Assembly (NCBI GenBank): GCA_030651815.1
Contig: JAUSBW010000250.1
Span: 1 to 42,760, forward strand
Reading direction: 5' to 3'
DNA length: 42,760 nucleotides
From: Methanoregula sp.
GTDB lineage: Archaea; Halobacteriota; Methanomicrobia; Methanomicrobiales; Methanospirillaceae
The notes below the pieces were generated by a model. It had not been told where the DNA came from. It searched no databases and saw only the letters and a list, made by a program, of their open reading frames with translations. The position numbers were made by a program, and so were the translations under genes. Shown here piece by piece: positions 15,239 to 23,666 of this stretch (its first letter is position 1; each line of letters begins with the position of its first letter).

Positions 15239-16463
15239 GGCCACTCCGCTCATTTATACACACTGTAACATCCAGCCCGGCACGGATTGATCCTTCCATA
15301 CTCCGTTCGGGATAATTTGGCTGGGAAAACATTCCTGCCAGATAGAGTCCTTTCTGTTCGTACGCGGGGATCAGCGAGCGGTAGCCGGTTGTATAAACCG
15401 GACCTGCCAATGGGTCAATGGCCATTTTATGCCAGTGGATCTCTGTGGGAGCAACGGAAAAACGGTTGCAGAAGTCATCGAGCATACGGCGGTCCAGTTG
15501 TGCCGGAACTGTGCCGGAAAAATAAGATGCCAGGTACACGATATGCTCGCCATAACGCTCCTGTGCAATGAAGTTCGTATGAGTGACAACAGCCCCGTAG
15601 GGTGCAGCATCCTTCATGTTCAGCCAGTAAATACCCTGTGTCACTTCCCGATCCATGGCAAGGGTCATGCATGCGGCTCCCTGGTAGGGAATCGGTTGCA
15701 TAGCGGGCCCGCCCGCTTTCTCAAGTTCCTGTGGTGGGATCGTTGAGATAACCGCATCGTAGCGGCTGTCATTTATCGTCCAGTATCCTTTTTTTTGGAT
15801 AATTGATGAGACCGGTTGTTGTTTCCTGATCTTTCCACCTTTTCTTTCAATGGATTGTAAAAGGGCATCGATGAGCAGGTGAAAACCCCCTTTGAGATAG
15901 CCGAGATGTTCTCCCGACACCCCCCTGTTTGAGCGTATGGCGATCCGGCTCATAAGCCACGCTGCAGATACTTCTTTTCTCTGTTCCCCGAATTTACTCT
16001 TTAAGAGTGGTTCAAAAAACGAGGTATATACATTCTCTCCGAGATGCTCTATGATATACCGGTCTGCCGGGATGTCATCCAATGCGTTGAGATCGGCTTT
16101 TTTTGCTGTCAGTGTGAGGTATGCAAGCCGGGCTTTGTCAAGAATGGATAGTTCAGGGTAGAGCAGGATCTCCATGGGTGTGTTGAGGGCATAGATCTTT
16201 TTCTTTGCATAATAACCGGTTGTACCGGTTTTCCATTCGAGTTTTTCAGATACTCCCAATTGATCAATGAGAGCAAAAAGGTGCGTATCTGTGGAAAAAC
16301 AATGGTGGTAATAGCGTTCGATCCAGTAATCGTTAATGGGATAGGATGAGAGACACCCCCCAAGAAAGGGCATTTTTTCAAAAAGATCGACTTCATGTTC
16401 CCCAGAGAGAGCATGAGCTGCGACAAGCCCGGTCAACCCTCCACCGATAATCCCAATCTTCAT
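15225..16463 (-). CDS. FAD-dependent oxidoreductase, amine oxidase/protoporphyrinogen oxidase type
   Basis: A 412-residue flavoprotein with an N-terminal Rossmann motif GIIGGGLTG (Gly7, Gly9, Gly12) and the acidic Glu29 that binds the FAD ribose. The following GGCLSSY and HCFSTDTHLFALIDQLG are typical of the NAD(P)/FAD oxidoreductase group of COG1232/1233, and the C-terminal GLYLAGMFSQPNYPERSMEGSIRAG closes the FAD site. First gene of the glycan operon. Homologues occur in lipid or glycan loci, so a role on a polyprenyl or sugar substrate is plausible, but this is inference. Start at ATG 16463, directly before the Rossmann strand. Confidence 0.85.
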   Translation of the reverse strand: MKIGIIGGGLTGLVAAHALSGEHEVDLFEKMPFLGGCLSSYPINDYWIERYYHHCFSTDTHLFALIDQLGVSEKLEWKTGTTGYYAKKKIYALNTPMEILLYPELSILDKARLAYLTLTAKKADLNALDDIPADRYIIEHLGENVYTSFFEPLLKSKFGEQRKEVSAAWLMSRIAIRSNRGVSGEHLGYLKGGFHLLIDALLQSIERKGGKIRKQQPVSSIIQKKGYWTINDSRYDAVISTIPPQELEKAGGPAMQPIPYQGAACMTLAMDREVTQGIYWLNMKDAAPYGAVVTHTNFIAQERYGEHIVYLASYFSGTVPAQLDRRMLDDFCNRFSVAPTEIHWHKMAIDPLAGPVYTTGYRSLIPAYEQKGLYLAGMFSQPNYPERSMEGSIRAGLDVTVCINERSGHDGS

Positions 16464-16657
16464 AATGAATATTCTATAGTATTTTTCAGGGCGAAATGAA
16501 AAATCCTCCGCAAACAAATGAAATTTTTTTGTTGTACCCTCGAAGATTTTATAAGAAAGTTTTTGTATTGTCGAAATAAAGGTTCATACGGGTAAAAGGA
16601 CTTAAAAAGAATTAAAAGAAAATAATTATCTATCAGCCCATTGGATGGTGTTTTCAG

Positions 16658-17836
16658 ATGCGAGTATTTTTTATTGGATTCGGCCAGGCGGGCGGTAAAA
16701 TTGTTGATATGTTCATCGAGCAGGACAAAAAGCTCGGCACCAACAGTTTCAGAGGCATTGCCGTCAATACAGCACGAACCGATCTGATGGGATTAAAAAA
16801 TATTGAGATGAAGGATCGGATTCTCATCGGTCAGACAATGGTCAAAGGTCACGGAGTAGGCACCGACAACGTGACCGGTGCCCGTGTCACTGCCGATGAA
16901 ATTGACAGCATCATCAGTGCGATTGATATGAGAGGTACTCATGATGTGGATGCATTTGTCATTGTCGCGGGTCTTGGAGGCGGTACGGGCTCAGGTGGAT
17001 CGCCGGTTCTTGCCCGCCATCTCAAGCGAATCTACCGCGAACCCGTTTATGCTTTGGGAATTATTCCGGCACCTGAAGAAGGCCGGCTCTATTCTTATAA
17101 TGCGGCAAGAAGCCTGACCACCCTTGTAAATGAGGCAGACAATACGTTTATTTTTGATAACAGTGCCTGGAAAAATGAAGGGGAAAGTGTAAAAACTGCG
17201 TTTAACCGGTTGAACAATGAAATTGTCCGCCGTTTTAGCGTACTTTTCCGTGCAGGAGAAGTCAGCAAGATGGGTGTTGGTGAGATGGTGGTTGATTCGA
17301 GTGAGATCATCAACACCCTTCGCGGCGGTGGAATCACCTCAGTTGGTTATGCGATCAGCGAGGTTATGAGCAAAAGCACGAAAGACAAACGCGGAATTTT
17401 CGGGGGATTAAAGGATAAGTTCGGGCGAAAGAAAGAGGCAAACGAGGAAGTTTTAATGGGCGAGGACAAGTCTGCAAAAATTATCTCCCTTGTGCGCCGG
17501 GCGATGCTGGGAAGACTTACCCTTCCCTGCGATTACTCTACTGCAGAGCGGGCACTGGTCCTCATTGCCGGGCCTCCGGATGAGATGGATCGCAAAGGGA
17601 TTGAAAAGGCAAAGAGCTGGGTAGAGGAAAATATCGCCGGTGTTGAAGTGCGTGGCGGGGACTACCCGGTAAACAGTGAATATGTTGCTGTAGTTGTGAT
17701 GCTGGCAACCGTTGGCAATGCCCCGAGAATCAAAGAGCTTCTTGATATTGCTAAGGAAACAAAGGAAGATGTTATTAAGTCAAAGGAGAAAAAATCGAAT
17801 ATGTTTGAAGAAGGCATTGATCCGTTATTCGAGTGA
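16658..17836 (+). CDS. cetZ: CetZ-family tubulin/FtsZ homologue
   Basis: A 392-residue GTPase of the tubulin superfamily, the usual CetZ length. The N-terminal GFGQAGGKIVD motif is typical of CetZ, and the tubulin signature GGGTGSG is present (in LGGGTGSGGSPVLARHL). NTARTDL and FDNSAW are further nucleotide-contact segments. The synergy-loop region reads MVVDSSEIINTL, keeping the acidic residues. CetZ proteins control cell shape and motility in haloarchaea; the role in methanogens is less clear. The C-terminus is charged (KSKEKKSNMFEEGIDPLFE). TATA-like TTTATAAG lies near 16548. The next gene starts about 8 bases downstream. Confidence 0.92.
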   Translation: MRVFFIGFGQAGGKIVDMFIEQDKKLGTNSFRGIAVNTARTDLMGLKNIEMKDRILIGQTMVKGHGVGTDNVTGARVTADEIDSIISAIDMRGTHDVDAFVIVAGLGGGTGSGGSPVLARHLKRIYREPVYALGIIPAPEEGRLYSYNAARSLTTLVNEADNTFIFDNSAWKNEGESVKTAFNRLNNEIVRRFSVLFRAGEVSKMGVGEMVVDSSEIINTLRGGGITSVGYAISEVMSKSTKDKRGIFGGLKDKFGRKKEANEEVLMGEDKSAKIISLVRRAMLGRLTLPCDYSTAERALVLIAGPPDEMDRKGIEKAKSWVEENIAGVEVRGGDYPVNSEYVAVVVMLATVGNAPRIKELLDIAKETKEDVIKSKEKKSNMFEEGIDPLFE

Positions 17837-17844
17837 GGTTGATG

Positions 17845-18954
17845 ATGAAGGGTTTTAAAACGTGGATTATCGTAACTGCAATTCTTTTATTCTGTATTTC
17901 GTCTGTATCTGCATTTTCTGTGTCATCTGTCTCAATAGATCCTTCAGGATCATTGATTCCCGGCACTCCTGTTACCGTATCGTATAAGGTAGATATCTCC
18001 GGAACATTTCCCTCGGGGGACGATCTCCAGTTTTTTACTGACCTTGAAAGTCCCAAGTGGACCTACACAATCATAGTGAACGGTATTGAAAATTTACGCC
18101 CGTCAATGGGTGGAAAGACTCTTACCATCACTGGTTTTGAACTTTCCTATAAACCTGCGGATGAAGTTTCTGTCAGGGTAACCCTCGAAGGTAAAGCACC
18201 GGCGGTCACCGAAACAACTGAAAAAATAATTGTCCGGATACAGGAGATGGATGTTCAGGGACGACCAATCACCAGCACCAAGGTTGAACGAACCGGTAAA
18301 GTTATCAATACCGGTGAAGTGCCCAAGGTTATTGCCGAACGTGATACCGAACTCCTGACTTACAGGACTCATATCGATGAGAAGGCAGTTCTTGGTATCG
18401 ATATTTCCGCAGCTGATGCAAAATACAATGAAGCAAAACAGAAGATTGATTCTGCACGTGCCCGCCCGACAACCCAGTACACAGAAGCATTGGCTGATCT
18501 GACTGCCGCACAGGCCTGTATCAGTGACGGTGAAAAATTTCTTGACAGGGCATGGGCAGAAAATGAAGTTACCGCAGCACAGATCCCAATTAACAATGTT
18601 GATAATGTAATCGCATGGTTCAAAGGCAACCAGAGCACGGCAAATGACCACCAACTCCCTGCCATTGTCGCAAAACGGGAAGTAGCGGTCAGTTACATAT
18701 CCACGGCAAATGATCAGATTGCCAGCGGAGAATATTCACAGGCCCGGTCAAAAGCACAGGAAGCCTTTAAGAAAGGAAATGAATCGTATAATGATGCGCT
18801 TGCACGCCAGAAACAACTGATGTCGGGATGGAGTTTTTCTTTTCCCCAGATTCCCGGTGGAATCTTTATTGTAATAGGTGTTATAGTCATCATACTGGTT
18901 GCAGTGGGTGTCGTAATATACCGAAAACGCTCCCACTGGGACGAGCTCGGGTAA
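17845..18954 (+). CDS. Membrane-anchored exoprotein encoded with cetZ
   Basis: A 369-residue protein with a signal peptide (MKGFKTWIIVTAILLFCISSVSAF), an Ig-like or CARDB-like beta domain (about residues 25-160), a long helical region (about 170-320, with A/K/E/Q-rich segments such as AKYNEAKQKIDSARAR and ARSKAQEAFKKGNE), and a C-terminal transmembrane helix followed by a short basic tail (YRKRSHWDELG). Thus most of it is outside the cell with a small cytoplasmic tail. GAGGT lies 5 bases before ATG 17845. The gap to cetZ is about 8 bases, so they form one transcript and the protein could link CetZ to the cell surface. That link is inference. Confidence 0.75.
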   Translation: MKGFKTWIIVTAILLFCISSVSAFSVSSVSIDPSGSLIPGTPVTVSYKVDISGTFPSGDDLQFFTDLESPKWTYTIIVNGIENLRPSMGGKTLTITGFELSYKPADEVSVRVTLEGKAPAVTETTEKIIVRIQEMDVQGRPITSTKVERTGKVINTGEVPKVIAERDTELLTYRTHIDEKAVLGIDISAADAKYNEAKQKIDSARARPTTQYTEALADLTAAQACISDGEKFLDRAWAENEVTAAQIPINNVDNVIAWFKGNQSTANDHQLPAIVAKREVAVSYISTANDQIASGEYSQARSKAQEAFKKGNESYNDALARQKQLMSGWSFSFPQIPGGIFIVIGVIVIILVAVGVVIYRKRSHWDELG

Positions 18955-18986
18955 CCTATTTCCTATTTTTAAATATTCAACAGAAG

Positions 18987-18994
18987 TTTTTTTT
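18987..18994 (+). terminator. Oligo-T terminator after the cetZ operon
   Basis: Eight T follow the membrane-anchored gene by about 30 bases. Confidence 0.5.
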
Positions 18995-19042
18995 GAGTAA
19001 TTTGGCAATTTCTGCCCCTGATTTTTCCCGTTTATGTAATCA

Positions 19043-19105
19043 TACGGTGCGATTGTCTCTGTGTTCAGTTTTTAGAGGATACCCTCTGGAGGAAATCTCA
19101 CCGTA
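19043..19105. other. Nested stem-loop between convergent genes
   Basis: TACGGTG (19043-19049) and CACCGTA (19099-19105) form a 7-base inverted repeat enclosing a second small hairpin, AGAGG-ATAC-CCTCT. It lies in the gap between the cetZ operon and the Agl23-like gene. It may be a bidirectional terminator or an RNA element; no promoter or ORF is obvious. Confidence 0.35.
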
Positions 19106-19174
19106 GTGGTGACTCCCGTCAACATTGTAATCGCGTTGAAGACACTCTTTAGTATCCCCGTTAAAAAAAGAAAT

Positions 19175-20839
19175 TTATCCTGTTTTTCGGATGGTAAAAA
19201 CATCTATGTTGATACTTCCCATCTTCCCATCTCTGTTGAGATAGAAATCTATCAACCTTTTCTCATTATCATAGAATGAGAACCAGTAACTCAGTTTGCA
19301 GGTTTTTTTGTCATAACCTTCAATTGCCGGGTAGCTTTCAGCATCATGAAGAATAATTACACCGGGATTTTTTTCCGTAAGCGATGATTCATCAGCCCGA
19401 TTGCCATAGAATTTTATTTTATCCCAGCGATCGCCACGATAGTACCAGGGAAGAGGCCAGTAATCTTTTGATGCGACTACGACATTATCAGATGCATCGA
19501 TAAGTTGCATAACCTCACGCATCTCTTCAGAGTTCTGTACCTGGACTATCGGTTCATTGATATCCATTGGAATGAATGCGACATGCCAGGTCATTGCCAC
19601 AAGGAAGATACATCCAACAAGTGCAAATGCGATCTTCTGCCAGTTCAGCTTGTATACTGCGACAAAACACATGGGGAGCAGTTGGGGGATGAGCAGCCAG
19701 GGTACCTTCTCTCCTACATAAGCATAGAATGCCATGGTCAGGATCATCCACCAGATACATAACCGGAAAAAGTCATCCGATTTTGAATATCCCGGGCGGG
19801 GATTTTGCAGCTGATAGAGACTTATTTCGGCAAGATTTCCGGTTGTCAGGGACAGTTTGCGTGTTAAAAGAATATTTTTCAAACGTTTGAATGCAAGAGT
19901 GAGATCAACTCCTGTAAGAATGAACTGTAGTGTACCAATGATGGCCAGAATAAAGATCGGTAGTTCATACAGGAGATAAAAGGGGATGTAGAAATAAAAC
20001 GGGCCCCCAAGACGCTGCTGGTTGTGCATGCCAGTCCAGTGGTCCACTGCCTTGTACCACCCGGTTGTATTCATCTCAAAGTGAACACCCTGGGCCGTTA
20101 TCTGGAAGTTCTGGCCTGCCAGTGTTTCGGGATGAACTCCAAATCCCGTATAGAGCACGCTCATTATTGCAGTGACAAGGATCAGCCCGAATAACAGATC
20201 CCGTTTCCACGAGGCCGGAAGGGTAAAGTTACCTCTCCAGATGGAAAAGATGAAAAACGAAGCGAAGATCAGGAGGATTACCGGCATCTCTTCCTTACAG
20301 CTGAGGGCTCCTGCCATTGCTACAGCCGCGATGAGTACGAATCGGATCTGCCCACGTTCAAAATAATACAGGAGGGCTACAAGGAGCAGGAAGGTGAAAA
20401 AGAGCATGAAAATATCGTGGCGGAGGAAGCGGGAGAAGTACACCATATCTGGAGATAGTGCGATAAACAGGCATGCAAGAAGTGTCTGGTTTTTGTTGAT
20501 ATATCCAATGCGATAAATGCAATATACCAGTGGAATTAAGAGAGTGCCAAAGAGTGCGGGAAGCAACCGGGCTACGAGATCCGAGTCCCCAAAAACCGAG
20601 AACATGCCGGCAGTAACATAATAGAGGAATGGCCCGTGGTAGCTTGGGTCATACATCCATGTACCTTTTGTGAGCAGTTCAAAGGAGAACCATGAATGAA
20701 TTGCTTCATCATGATGGAGCAGTTTGAGATCAAGAGTCCAGAACCGTAAAAAAATGGTGAGAATCAGGATTAAAAGAAAAATCCGATTAAAAGTGAAAAT
20801 ATTTTTGATTTTATCTGAGATGCAAGCGGCCTGTTGCAC
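19175..20839 (-). CDS. Agl23-like (TIGR03663) membrane glycosyltransferase-family protein
   Basis: A 554-residue polytopic membrane protein of the GT39/oligosaccharyltransferase-like class. The N-terminal FLRFWTLDLKLLHHDEAIHSWFSFELL has the acidic loop residues expected for a GT-C fold (HHDEA), and MYDPSYHGPFLYYVTAGMFSVFGDSDLVARLLPAL is the hallmark of the TIGR03663 family ('flippase activity-associated protein Agl23'). The C-terminal soluble part contains the CKLSYWFSFYDNEKRLIDFYLNRDGKMG segment. Expected to act on polyprenyl-linked sugars at the outer membrane face. Only the cetZ operon separates it from the glycan operon at 11.5-16.5 kb, suggesting a shared surface-glycan pathway. A T-run at 19163-19169 (minus strand) follows it. 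Confidence 0.85.
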   Translation of the reverse strand: MQQAACISDKIKNIFTFNRIFLLILILTIFLRFWTLDLKLLHHDEAIHSWFSFELLTKGTWMYDPSYHGPFLYYVTAGMFSVFGDSDLVARLLPALFGTLLIPLVYCIYRIGYINKNQTLLACLFIALSPDMVYFSRFLRHDIFMLFFTFLLLVALLYYFERGQIRFVLIAAVAMAGALSCKEEMPVILLIFASFFIFSIWRGNFTLPASWKRDLLFGLILVTAIMSVLYTGFGVHPETLAGQNFQITAQGVHFEMNTTGWYKAVDHWTGMHNQQRLGGPFYFYIPFYLLYELPIFILAIIGTLQFILTGVDLTLAFKRLKNILLTRKLSLTTGNLAEISLYQLQNPRPGYSKSDDFFRLCIWWMILTMAFYAYVGEKVPWLLIPQLLPMCFVAVYKLNWQKIAFALVGCIFLVAMTWHVAFIPMDINEPIVQVQNSEEMREVMQLIDASDNVVVASKDYWPLPWYYRGDRWDKIKFYGNRADESSLTEKNPGVIILHDAESYPAIEGYDKKTCKLSYWFSFYDNEKRLIDFYLNRDGKMGSINIDVFTIRKTG

Positions 20840-20848
20840 GCCGCACCT

Positions 20849-21157
20849 TCAACTCTCTAATACTATCTCAATGCCAATATCTTTTGGCACCTGAATGCGC
20901 ATGAGCTGGCGGAGTGCTCGCTCATCTGCATCGATATCGATGAGGCGTTTATGCACACGCATCTGCCAGCGATCCCATGTGGCAGTACCCTCCCCATCAG
21001 GGCTCTTTCGGATTGGTACAACCAACCGTTTGGTTGGGAGCGGTATCGGACCAGCCAGATTCACTCCTGTGCGTTCTGCAATCTCACGGATTCTGTCGCA
21101 GACCATCTCTACTTTATTAAAGTCTGTACCTGTCAGGCGAATTCTGGCTTTTTGCAT
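20849..21157 (-). CDS. rps10: Ribosomal protein S10
   Basis: A 102-residue small-subunit protein. [43 protein letters not shown] and [10 protein letters not shown] are typical of archaeal S10p. GGAG lies 8 bases before the ATG. It follows EF-1 alpha by 18 bases, the conserved archaeal tuf-rps10 order. S12, S7 and EF-2, often upstream in other archaea, are not here. Confidence 0.97.
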   Translation of the reverse strand: MQKARIRLTGTDFNKVEMVCDRIREIAERTGVNLAGPIPLPTKRLVVPIRKSPDGEGTATWDRWQMRVHKRLIDIDADERALRQLMRIQVPKDIGIEIVLES

Positions 21158-21175
21158 GCTATGTCTCCAAAAAAA

Positions 21176-22453
21176 TTATCTCATTTGTTTTGCCTTGATG
21201 GCAATGCACATGCCAGCGGCAATAGTTGTTCCCATATCACGTACTGCGAACCTTCCCAGCTGCGGGAGTTCCTTGATATTTTCAATGACCATCGGTTTTG
21301 TCGGTTTAATAACGACAATTGCTGCATCGCCAGTCTTGAGGAACGCCGGGTTCTCTTCTTTGGTCAGGCCTGTGCGTGGGTCAAGTTTCTTCTGGAGTTC
21401 CATAAATGTGCAGGCCGTCTGGGCGGTGTGGCAGTGGAAGACCGGAGTGTATCCAACGGTCAGTGCGCTGGGGTGCTGGAGCACGACGATCTGTGCAGTG
21501 AACTCTTCAGCAACGGTTGGCGGTACATCTGCTGGTCCGCAGACATCGCCGCGGCGGATTTCTCCCTTTCCGATACCACGGACGTTGAACCCGATATTGT
21601 CACCGGGTAATGCCTGCGGGATCTCTTCGTGGTGCATCTCGATGGACTTGATTTCCCCATCTTTGTTGGCGGGCATGAAGGATACTTTCATTCCTTTCTT
21701 CATGATACCGGTTTCGACACGGCCGACCGGCACGGTGCCGATACCGCTGATGCTGTAGACATCCTGAATTGGAAGGCGGAATGGTTTATCTGTCGGTTTT
21801 GCCGGCTCTTTGAAAGTGTCGAGTGCCGGGATGAGTGCAAGACCCTTGTACCAGGACATTTCAGGGCTGAGTACCTTGATATTCTGGCCACCCAGTGCAC
21901 TGATCGGGATGAAAAGTGTCTCTTCCGGTTTATACCCTACCATCTTGATAAGGTCAGATAGATCTTTTTTGACTTCGTTGAACCGCTTCTCATCGAATTT
22001 TACTGAGTCCATCTTGTTGATGGCGATGATGATCTGCGTAATGCCGAGTGTACGGGCAAGGAATACATGCTCTTTCGTCTGGTCCATTACACCATCAGCG
22101 GCTGCAACAACGAGAATTGCTGCATCAGCCTGTGATGCACCGGTGATCATGTTCTTGACGAAGTCTCTGTGTCCCGGACAGTCCACAACAGTAAAGTAGA
22201 ACTTGGGTGTATCGAACCGCTTGTGGGCGATATCAATGGTGATACCTCTCTCACGTTCTTCCTTTAAGTTGTCCATAACCCATGCAAATTCAAAGGTGGC
22301 CTTACCCTTTGATGCAGCCTCCTTTCGGTAACCTTCGATGATATGTGCAGGTACTGCACCAGTCTCGAACATCATTCTTCCAACGGTTGTTGACTTTCCG
22401 TGGTCAATGTGTCCGATAACAGCCAGATTCATGTGGGGTTTTTCAGATGCCAT
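21176..22453 (-). CDS. tuf: Translation elongation factor EF-1 alpha
   Basis: A 425-residue GTPase that delivers aminoacyl-tRNA to the ribosome. G1 is GHIDHGKST (residues 14-22), G3 DCPGH, G4 NKMD and G5 SALG. Domains II ([18 protein letters not shown]) and III ([27 protein letters not shown]) are complete. GGAGG precedes the ATG by about 6 bases. The gene heads the tuf-rps10 operon and has a strong archaeal promoter upstream. Confidence 0.98.
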   Translation of the reverse strand: MASEKPHMNLAVIGHIDHGKSTTVGRMMFETGAVPAHIIEGYRKEAASKGKATFEFAWVMDNLKEERERGITIDIAHKRFDTPKFYFTVVDCPGHRDFVKNMITGASQADAAILVVAAADGVMDQTKEHVFLARTLGITQIIIAINKMDSVKFDEKRFNEVKKDLSDLIKMVGYKPEETLFIPISALGGQNIKVLSPEMSWYKGLALIPALDTFKEPAKPTDKPFRLPIQDVYSISGIGTVPVGRVETGIMKKGMKVSFMPANKDGEIKSIEMHHEEIPQALPGDNIGFNVRGIGKGEIRRGDVCGPADVPPTVAEEFTAQIVVLQHPSALTVGYTPVFHCHTAQTACTFMELQKKLDPRTGLTKEENPAFLKTGDAAIVVIKPTKPMVIENIKELPQLGRFAVRDMGTTIAAGMCIAIKAKQMR

Positions 22454-22530
22454 TAATCTCCCTCCAAATAAACGTGTGGGAATGTCCGCTTACAGTCAGT
22501 TTATGCGAGTATTACATGTATGAGATCCAT

Positions 22531-22540
22531 CTATATAAAG
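22531..22540 (-). promoter_or_regulatory. TATA box of the tuf-rps10 operon
   Basis: On the minus strand CTTTATATAG, preceded by purine-rich GAAATG as a BRE-like element, lies about 80 bases before the EF-1 alpha start. It is a near-consensus archaeal TATA box; transcription would begin near 22510, leaving a leader of about 60 bases with the SD. Confidence 0.6.
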
Positions 22541-22573
22541 CATTTCGATTGACGGAGGTTTTGCTTTTTTAAT

Positions 22574-22930
22574 ATGAAATTCATATCGACATTATCATAT
22601 CAGATGGTTGAATACCTTTTCTACATGAAGACACTGCCGTTTGAGCGGGATGAGAAAAAAAACCGGGTACTTGTTTCTTGTGCTGATGGAGATGTATCCG
22701 TTTACAGTCATTGCGCATACTGCCGGTACTGTAAAGGTGTGTGGGTAGGAAAACGACTGACTCCGACTCCCCAGCAACAGGCTCTTAATGATATCAGGAA
22801 AGGATCTGCAACAGATGACAACCTGATGAATGCTGCAATGTTGTTCAACACCTTGATACGGGATGGCTTGGCAATCGAATGCGAAGATGATGCAAACAAA
22901 GGGTTTGCTGGGATGTATAAGGGATCCTGA
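22574..22930 (+). CDS. Small cysteine-motif protein, unknown family
   Basis: At most 118 residues; the ATG at residue 18 (MKTLPFERDEKKNR) is an equally likely start. Contains a compact CAYCRYC cluster that could bind metal, then a helical segment (TPQQQALNDIRKG, NLMNAAMLFNTLIRDGL). Divergent from EF-1 alpha. Its last codons and stop (GGATCCTGA) form the first bases of the 310-base tandem repeat, so its 3' end may have seeded or been captured by the duplication. No function recognised. Confidence 0.6.
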   Translation: MKFISTLSYQMVEYLFYMKTLPFERDEKKNRVLVSCADGDVSVYSHCAYCRYCKGVWVGKRLTPTPQQQALNDIRKGSATDDNLMNAAMLFNTLIRDGLAIECEDDANKGFAGMYKGS

Positions 22931-23231
22931 TATTACCTTTTTATCCTATGTTGGGAGATGAGGCAAGGGGGTTTCCTGCTGGAGTGCCTCTCCGTCGTGA
23001 GGGATCACACCCTATGAAGGTCTTTGGCTGGCCTGAGCGGTATCAGGTTGCAGAAAAGGGGGAATTCCGTCACACGAATTTGGGGAATCGCTGTTTTGGT
23101 ATGATTTGAGTCAAACGTGGGTAGACAACGGGTTTAAAATGTACGCTAATGGATGCTATTGGGAGGCAGATGGGCGTTAAGATGACCTCTGGGATATTGA
23201 GATGGGAAATATGGGGTTTTTCAGGATCCCG
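22922..23231 (+). repeat. 310-base tandem repeat, copy 1
   Basis: First of two adjacent copies, about 90% identical by eye, with a period of 310 bases at several anchors (22987/23297, 23103/23413, 23151/23461). It contains CCTC...GAGG and CCTGA-6 bases-TCAGG hairpins, and a 31-codon ORF (23014-23109, starting MKVFGWPERYQ). A second, protein-like frame runs 23097-23180 (WYDLSQTWVDNG, then FKMYANGCYWEAD). One extra T in the TTTT run at 23094-23097 would join the two frames. Structured RNA or a decayed small gene are both possible. Confidence 0.85.
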
Positions 23232-23543
23232 CGATCCTGATATCACCTTTTGATCTTATGTTGGGAGATGATGTCGGGAGGTTACCTGCTGGAATACCTC
23301 TCCGTCGTGAGGGAGCACACCCGATGAAGGTTTTTGGCTGGCCTGAGCGGTTTCAGGTTGCAGAAAAGGGGGAATTCCGTCACACGGATTTGAGGAATCG
23401 CTGTTTTGGTATGATTTGAGTCAAACGTGGGTAGACAACGGGTTTAAAATGTACGCTAATGGATGCTATTGGGAGGCAGATCGGTTTTTAAGAGGATCTC
23501 TGGGATATTGGGATGGGAAAAAAGGGGTTTTTTCAGGATCCCG
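23232..23543 (+). repeat. 310-base tandem repeat, copy 2
   Basis: Second copy. The block 23402-23481 is the same as in copy 1 over more than 70 bases; the flanks differ more. The 31-codon ORF recurs at 23324-23419 with three amino-acid changes (Y to F, N to D, G to R) and one silent change, and the same apparent frameshift. In this copy the second frame stays open into the third partial unit. Confidence 0.85.
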
Positions 23544-23583
23544 GAATTCGGATATTACCTTTTGATCCTATGGGGAGACGATG
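23544..23583 (+). repeat. Partial third copy of the 310-base repeat
   Basis: About 40 bases (GATATTACCTTTTGATCCTATG and following) repeat the start of the unit, then similarity stops. This marks the end of the tandem array. The remaining bases to 23666 show nothing recognisable. Confidence 0.65.
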
Positions 23584-23666
23584 CGATGAGCCTTTCCAAG
23601 TATGAGTAATTCTCACCCGATTCCCGATCGGAAATTGATTGTCAATGATTGTTTTGTACCCAAAAA

